NCBI GenBank assembly: GCA_000467715.1
Contig: AJFK01000035.1
Coordinates: 27,233 to 91,232 of the forward strand
Direction of reading: 5' to 3'
Length of the DNA stretch: 64,000 nucleotides
Source of the DNA: Hysterium pulicare CBS 123377
Taxonomy: Eukaryota; Ascomycota; Dothideomycetes; Hysteriales; Hysteriaceae
The notes under the pieces were generated by a model. It saw only the letters and a list, made by a program, of their open reading frames with translations, searched no databases and had not been told where the DNA came from. Shown piece after piece: positions 58,980 through 64,000 of this stretch (its first letter is position 1; each line of letters starts with the position of its first letter). The position numbers were made by a program, and so were the translations under genes.

Positions 58980-60996
58980 CTACCGTTGGAACCGGGGTCG
59001 TCGCTCAATCATCAAAAGCGTCACCAAAAGTCCGGCGCTGCTCAAGCCCAGGATCGCTTGCATCTGTTGCGTGAAGCTAGCCGCAAAGGCCTCCCGCACT
59101 TCCTCCCGCACTGCAGGCGGGAGAAGCGCCACCGTTTGTGCTGAACCTAGTAGGGCTTTCATTTGACTTGGTGATAGGATTCCTGCAAGCCTCTCGGTGA
59201 TGCGGTTGTTTAGGATGTTTGCGCAGATGGAGACTCCGATACTTCCACCGAGAACCCGGAATTGGTTGCTTGCTCCCATCCCGACGGCTTTTATTCGTTA
59301 GCAGCTGGAGACAGAGCAGAGAATTCGGACGTTAGATGACTGACCTAGATTTTGTTCCGAGAAGGCGAGCGGCGCAGTCATGACCACGGTGGCTAAGTTT
59401 ATGCCAAAACCAAAGCCCATTATTACCTGGAAACCATATTGCGATTTCGGAAAGCCGGGACCGGATCGCTGAATTGAGGACGCAAGACCGGTCCCCAGCA
59501 TTATGAAAGACGACCCGGCCAGAAGTATGTATAAAGGCGGAACTTTTAATTTCTGCGAAGAAAACCCGGCAAGAGCGGAACCCACGGGCACTATGAGGGT
59601 AAGTGCTAGTAGGCGGTAACCAGCTCTCGAGGGTGAGTCGCCATATACGACTTGAAACTGCTGAGGGAGGACGATGATGCAGGTTATGAACGCTAAACCG
59701 CTAAAGAGACAAACTAGCAAGAGCCCCATGGCATACCTATCAGTCAACACAGGCCATGGGAGGATTGATTCTTGCTCTGTGACTCTGCTTGCTTGGTATC
59801 GAGACCAAAGGACAGTGCCTACCATCAATACGACGGATACGATTAGTAAACTGAGCACAAGTGCGCTCTTCCAAGAGAACTGGGTTCCACCTTCTTCGAT
59901 TGCGGTGACAAGTAAAAGGGTTGAAGAAAGCAGGAAAAATCCACCGACGAAGTCCACTCTCCGTAGCTTCGAGCCCAGTGGAAGTTTTGAAGATGTATCA
60001 TGATCACGCGAGTGGGGGAAGTGGGCCGGTAGTGTGAGGTAGAAGAGAACTAAAGCAGCAAATCCGACAGGAGCACTAAAGTCGCGATGAAGATTAGCAG
60101 AGGTCGGCAGGAAGGGCGTTGAGTTCGTCTCACTTGAACAGGAAAATCCATTTCCAAGATCCGTGGTCCGAAATCACCCCTCCAAAGATAGGCCCAAGCA
60201 AGCTCGACATGGCGGCGACTGCAGAAATGATGCCCGCATATCGAGCATACTTCGTTGGTGGCACCATCTCAGGCAGGATCACAAACGTCATTGTATAGAT
60301 ACCACCCCCTCCGATGCCTTGGAAGGCGCGAAAGATGATCCTTTACTAAATCAGCACTTCGAGATGGCCTGGCCAATATCGGTACCATCTAGTGGCCTTA
60401 CAGTTGTTCAATCGAACGTGCAACGCCGCATGCAATGGAGAAAACAATGAAAATAATCAGAGAATAACTCATTAGAGTGCGTCTGCCAAAAGTATCGCTA
60501 AGTTTAGCTAATATCGTAAGAAACCCTGGAACATGTTCAGCGCGAGCGATGCAAAGCTTTCCGCTTGAATGGAAATGTACCTGTGTACGTGAGGAGATAT
60601 GCTGATATTATCCAGCTACTACTTCGAAAGCCTCCTAGATCGTTTGTTATCGCCACAAGGGCCGTGCCGACAATGGTACTCTCCAGCGTCGAAAGGAAGA
60701 GACACAAGCATAATCTGTCGCCTGTATTAGATAATCATATATTGATCCTAGGTAGTAGATGAGGTGGAGACTCACGAAAGATTCAAAAGCTGCAGTCTGG
60801 GTCCTCGGAGAGAGAGATTGGGCGTGAGAGGCTCCTCCTCTGAAACTAATAAAGTCTCCGGTAATTGATCTTGCTCGATTTTCTCAGTAGATTTGTCTTC
60901 GTTAGGAATTCGATTCGAGTGCGCGCTGGTGGAAGGCAAAGACGGTTGTGTTGAAGGTGTTGAACTGGCCATTTTGCTCTGGATATCGTGGTTCAT
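58980..60996 (-). CDS. MFS exporter (14-helix DHA2 type) with one-base frameshift
   Basis: Exons 60996-60776, 60714-60581, 60526-60402, 60340-60134, 60075-59345 and 59287-58980. The family pattern is clear: LESTIVGTALVAITNDLGG (helix 1), ILAKLSDTFGRR (motif A), FRAFQGIGGGGIYTMTF, LLGPIFGGVISDHGSWKWIFLFN and GASNQFRVLGGSIGVSI. In exon 3 the frame breaks between FGRR and LMSYSLIIFIVFSIACG: one extra base near 60480 shifts it, and read as it stands it meets a stop. Corrected length would be about 574 aa. Within a PKS cluster it would export the product or give self-resistance. Start could also be the ATG at 60972. Either the copy is decaying or the sequence has an error. Confidence 0.82.
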
Positions 60997-61644
60997 AGCA
61001 AAATAAACCTTAGAATACTTAGAGTGACGAAAGAGGAAGCATGTAGAGCGTACTGCGGCGAGAGCAGTTCTTAGGCAGATGGGGTCCAGGCATGGGTTTA
61101 ATTTGATAGGCAATATTCTTCTTCAAATGCCAAATATTTCACGATCACGGTGTCCGAAGATGACTGTGCCGCAATATATCCCTTGAGCTGTTTCTTGAAC
61201 GTTGTTGGCCGAACCTTGTTTATAAGTAGGGATCAGCCGTATATGCTGCTGTACCACCATCCCTCGGGCTCCTGGGGCGGTTACATCTGCAATCCCGTCC
61301 AATAAAGTCACATACTCAGCACCAAAACTTAGACCAGGCAATGCCTTCCTTTCGGTGTGAATGGCAGCATGCGCTGATGGCCCCTTTCGCCCTAGCCCTG
61401 TCCGCGCCGCAGGAAGAAGACAATCGCAAAGATCAACCACGCGTAAGCAGTGATTATATTTAAAACTCTTCATTTATCGTTAATTTCATTGTATATCTGC
61501 GCCGCAAGAACAGTTACTGTTCTCTGTCCAGGGGGAATTTTTAAGACTGAGTACTTATCAAAACTACTTGGCAGTAGACCACCGCGTCTGACCGCCGCAC
61601 CTTTGAACTAGAATCCTCTCACAGCTGTCACTTTTGCTGCCATC
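60997..61644. promoter_or_regulatory. Divergent promoter of MFS and rhodopsin-like genes
   Basis: 648 bp between start codons of the exporter (-) and the membrane protein (+). It holds TGTGCCGCAATATA at 61165-61178, nearly identical to an element in the tandem repeats upstream of the PKS, and three more GCCGCA words near 61409, 61501 and 61591. A 116-codon minus-strand frame (61123-61473) is not supported by motifs. Confidence 0.5.
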
Positions 61645-62878
61645 ATGGGGTTCGCCGCGGATCAGAATGATCTACTCATTACTGCGGGCATTCTCATCCC
61701 CGCAACGATGATAGTTATTGGCCTCAGGTTTTTTGCCCGACAACGCCTTCGAGCCAGAAAAGGACTCGACGACTGGTTTGCTTTGGCTGCTGGAATTGTG
61801 TTCTGGGCAAACTGTTTTGCGATGGTCTGGGGTGCGTTTTCAAGTCTCTGAACTCTTCGATGCGAGCAAGCCAACTAACGGACGTCCTGATAGGTGTTTA
61901 TAAAGGTTATGTCGGGGTGGATCCTTTGAAAATGGATCCGGCTGCACTCGTACAAGGTCTAAAGGTTTGCAATCCTGAAAAGCTCTCGCGTACAATGCTA
62001 AGAAGACTAGATGAGCTTCGCCGGTATATTTCTCATGTCTACGATTCTCACACTAGCGCGATTTAGCGTTTTATTCCTGTACTATCGCCTCTTCGGCATA
62101 TACGCCAGCTTCAGAATAGCGTTAATTGTGGTTGGAGTTGCGTCAACCTTGTGGATGCTTATCATATGGTTCCTGACCATTTTCCGCTGCAAGCCGATCA
62201 GCGCTGCTTGGAACATTTTCCTTGTTATTCAGGGACAAGCGCACTGCCTAAGTCAGGAAACTATATTCCTAATCACCGAAACGATCAATGCGATTCTAGA
62301 CATCTCCCTTGTTTGCCTTCCGATAAGCAAGCTTCGTATTCTTCAGCTCCCCCTGCGGGATAGGATAGGCCTCGGGTTCGTTTTCGTCACTGGTGCCTTG
62401 TAAGTATCTCCGTTATGTCAAGCAGATAATGGCCGCTAAACTCTGCAGCGTTGGTATCACAAGTATACTCAGAATCGTGTTTACATATAATCCATCAAAG
62501 ATAGGTATGAATAATCGCTTCGTACCTATACTGAATCTTCACTAACCGCTTCTAGGAGCCCTTCTTGATAGCATTTTCTGGCTCGACCTGCAGTTAGCCA
62601 CGGCTATTATCTGCGCATGTCTCCCAACGCTGCGATCGCTCCTCCCGACTCAAAAAACCTTTGTCCCATTATCATCGGCCATCCAGCGGCTCCTAGGTTC
62701 AATAATGACCTCTTCATCAGCAACGGTAAAATCCTCTCAGCAAAGTTCCAGCGTGCCGACATCAGATGGCTTATCCAAGTCCATATACGGGAGGTATACT
62801 AATTTAGGGAGGGATGGTGAAGATGGAATCGCTCTTACTAGTGTCAGCGTCGATACTCGATCAACAAACCAGATTTAA
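61645..62878 (+). CDS. Fungal rhodopsin-like (PTH11-type) integral membrane protein
   Basis: 341 aa, about seven helices, exons 61645-61831, 61894-61964, 62011-62399, 62449-62504 and 62556-62878. The start AGILIPATMIVIGLRFFARQR followed by KGLDDWFALAAGIVFW (L-D-D-W) and the segment LARFSVLFLYYRLF, WFLTIFRCKPISAAWN and INAILDISLVCLPI define the fungal rhodopsin-domain family (Fung_rhodopsin, related to PTH11-like receptors without the CFEM domain). A Ser/Thr-rich cytosolic tail follows. Such genes are often found in metabolite clusters with unknown role; sensing or transport are guesses. Introns include a 46-nt one with a TGCTAAG branch site. The 3' end is 81 bp from that of the FSH1 gene. Confidence 0.88.
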
Positions 62879-62959
62879 GTAGTTGCGCGACGACGGATTT
62901 GTTTGTTTACGTCTTATGAATATAAGGGCTCTCCAGTGTCAATTCAAGTATATAATATT

Positions 62960-63816
62960 CTATTGAGCAAATAACGTACGATCAATCATGTCCTCAATGA
63001 CCCTGACCATCCGTGTCGTCGATTCCACTGTTCTCGGAATTTCATGTCCGCCCTCATGATCTAGCTGGCTTCGTCCCTGTTTACGACATACCCGGCTTAG
63101 TTCCAAGCTTTGCTGATAGCCCGGGTCTTTTGAACCGTATATGTGAACAGTAGGAATTCCAATGATGTCTCCATCGAGATCCTCCTTAGCGGTTCGAGCG
63201 TTTCCATCTACCACCTGCCAAGGTGGTGATCCGCAGATGAATACAGCGCACTTAATGCTATCATAGGCAGTGTTCTCGGCCCCGGGGTATTTATGAGCGA
63301 GATATGTTGCAGTTAGAAGAGCGCCTTGCGAAAATCCTATAATGCCATCGAAAGGGCCTTCGGTACGGATGTACTCGTCGAGGTCCGCTAAGGCTGAGAA
63401 GAAACTCTCAACTTCTTCATTGAAGTAAGCATAGTAATCTTCGTCGGCAGGAAACAAGGTCATGATTTCTAGATGCTTTTAGGTTAGCGTTGCTCATCAA
63501 ATACTCATCAATTGCATATTGGCATACGGTTACCATGTGTGATACAGATGCGGAGTGACATGCTTACCAGAAGCTTGCGGGTGTTTTAGTGACCCTTCCA
63601 CAAATTCGAACTGATGGTTAGCGCCAAGTCCATAGCGAAGAGGTGCTAGAAAATTAGCACGTTACGATACTGCGATACAGTTCTGCTGGTGATGATGATG
63701 TACCGGTTTGAACTTCGAACACCTAGATTCCAGCGGTTAGAACATCAACGTCCGTGGAAACTACAATGACGTACTCTGGCGTTCGACCCCATCCCATGTA
63801 AACATAAAAACCTCAT
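62960..63816 (-). CDS. FSH1/LovG-like serine hydrolase, candidate polyketide-releasing enzyme
   Basis: 215 aa in four exons: 63816-63775, 63722-63704 (19 nt), 63645-63568 and 63468-62960. The joined N-terminus reads MRFLCLHGMGSNARVFEVQT, the FSH1 oxyanion-hole region; then GANHQFEFVEGS, LFPADEDYYAYF, the nucleophile elbow GIIGFSQGALLTATYLA, an acid candidate near VHIYGSKDPG, and the catalytic His in HEGGHEIPR. In the lovastatin pathway the FSH1-family enzyme LovG hydrolyses the thioester that ties the product to a highly reducing PKS lacking a release domain. The PKS here also lacks one, so this gene is the obvious candidate. That link is inference from family and position. Confidence 0.9.
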
Positions 63817-64000
63817 CGAGGTACTGAAGCCAAAATTGATATATGGGTGAGGGTGCTAGTAAAGCCTTTGCGCTGGCTGCTGGCGGTTCAGCAGCCTTCA
63901 GTGATCAAAATGGCGCGGATTGAGTCGAAGTTTTCTCCTCATCCGGCAAATTCTCGATTAGCGTCCAAAAACTGAGAAGAACTTTGCAAAAAAAAAAAAA
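63817..64000. other. Window end, FSH1 promoter region
   Basis: 184 bp upstream of the FSH1 gene, ending in 13 adenines (63988-64000). A 22-codon frame from the ATG near 63910 has no support. The A-run could be genomic or a contig-end artefact. Confidence 0.4.

Noticed and set aside
61123-61473. 116-codon minus-strand frame in the MFS/rhodopsin promoter
   Set aside because: No recognisable motif or neighbouring exon; it lies in a divergent promoter.
63988-64000. Run of 13 adenines at the window end as a poly(A) tail or retroposon end
   Set aside because: No retroelement sequence precedes it; it may simply be a genomic A-run or a contig end.

Overview
This window is nuclear DNA of a filamentous ascomycete (Pezizomycotina). 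Protein genes are broken by short introns (mostly 46-66 nt) with GT..AG ends and CTRAC-like branch sites. Promoters are pyrimidine-rich, there are no operons, and the gene families (HET, BTB, fungal rhodopsin-like, 2EXR/F-box-like, highly reducing PKS, FSH1) are typical of the group. I cannot name the species; a leotiomycete or dothideomycete would fit. Exon joins were worked out by hand from reading frame, splice sites and family motifs. No rRNA, tRNA, CRISPR or intact transposon was seen.

Left third (1-27 kb), mostly housekeeping genes: the 3' part of homocitrate synthase (lysine), isopentenyl-diphosphate isomerase (isoprenoids), a GNAT acetyltransferase, a 2EXR/F-box-like protein, a 4-kb gene-poor stretch with four promoter-like blocks, a C2H2 zinc-finger protein split by a frame change, an alcohol dehydrogenase, peroxin PEX12, a PQ-loop membrane protein, a BTB protein, an ammonium transporter whose promoter carries six GATA-factor sites, and an alpha/beta hydrolase.

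Middle (28-47 kb), accessory genes: a secreted SGNH hydrolase interrupted by an in-frame TGA, a secreted protein of unknown family, a damaged F-box-like locus, an anion:cation symporter-type MFS transporter, a HET-domain protein, a secreted GDSL/CE16-like esterase with an altered nucleophile motif, a small membrane protein, a sugar transporter, a gene relic, a polytopic membrane protein and a soluble beta-rich protein of unknown family.

Right end (48-63.8 kb), a secondary-metabolite cluster: a 10-exon highly reducing polyketide synthase (KS-AT-DH-MT-psiKR-ER-KR-ACP, about 2643 aa, no release domain), a P-loop sulfotransferase-family protein with a C-terminal membrane anchor and a 9-nt microexon, an MFS exporter with a one-base frameshift, a fungal rhodopsin-like membrane protein, and an FSH1/LovG-like serine hydrolase that could release the polyketide. 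Three degenerate tandem repeats of about 125 bp lie between the PKS and the sulfotransferase gene. A 14-bp element in them recurs in the divergent MFS/rhodopsin promoter, which suggests shared control. No pathway transcription factor is visible; the cluster may continue past the window end.
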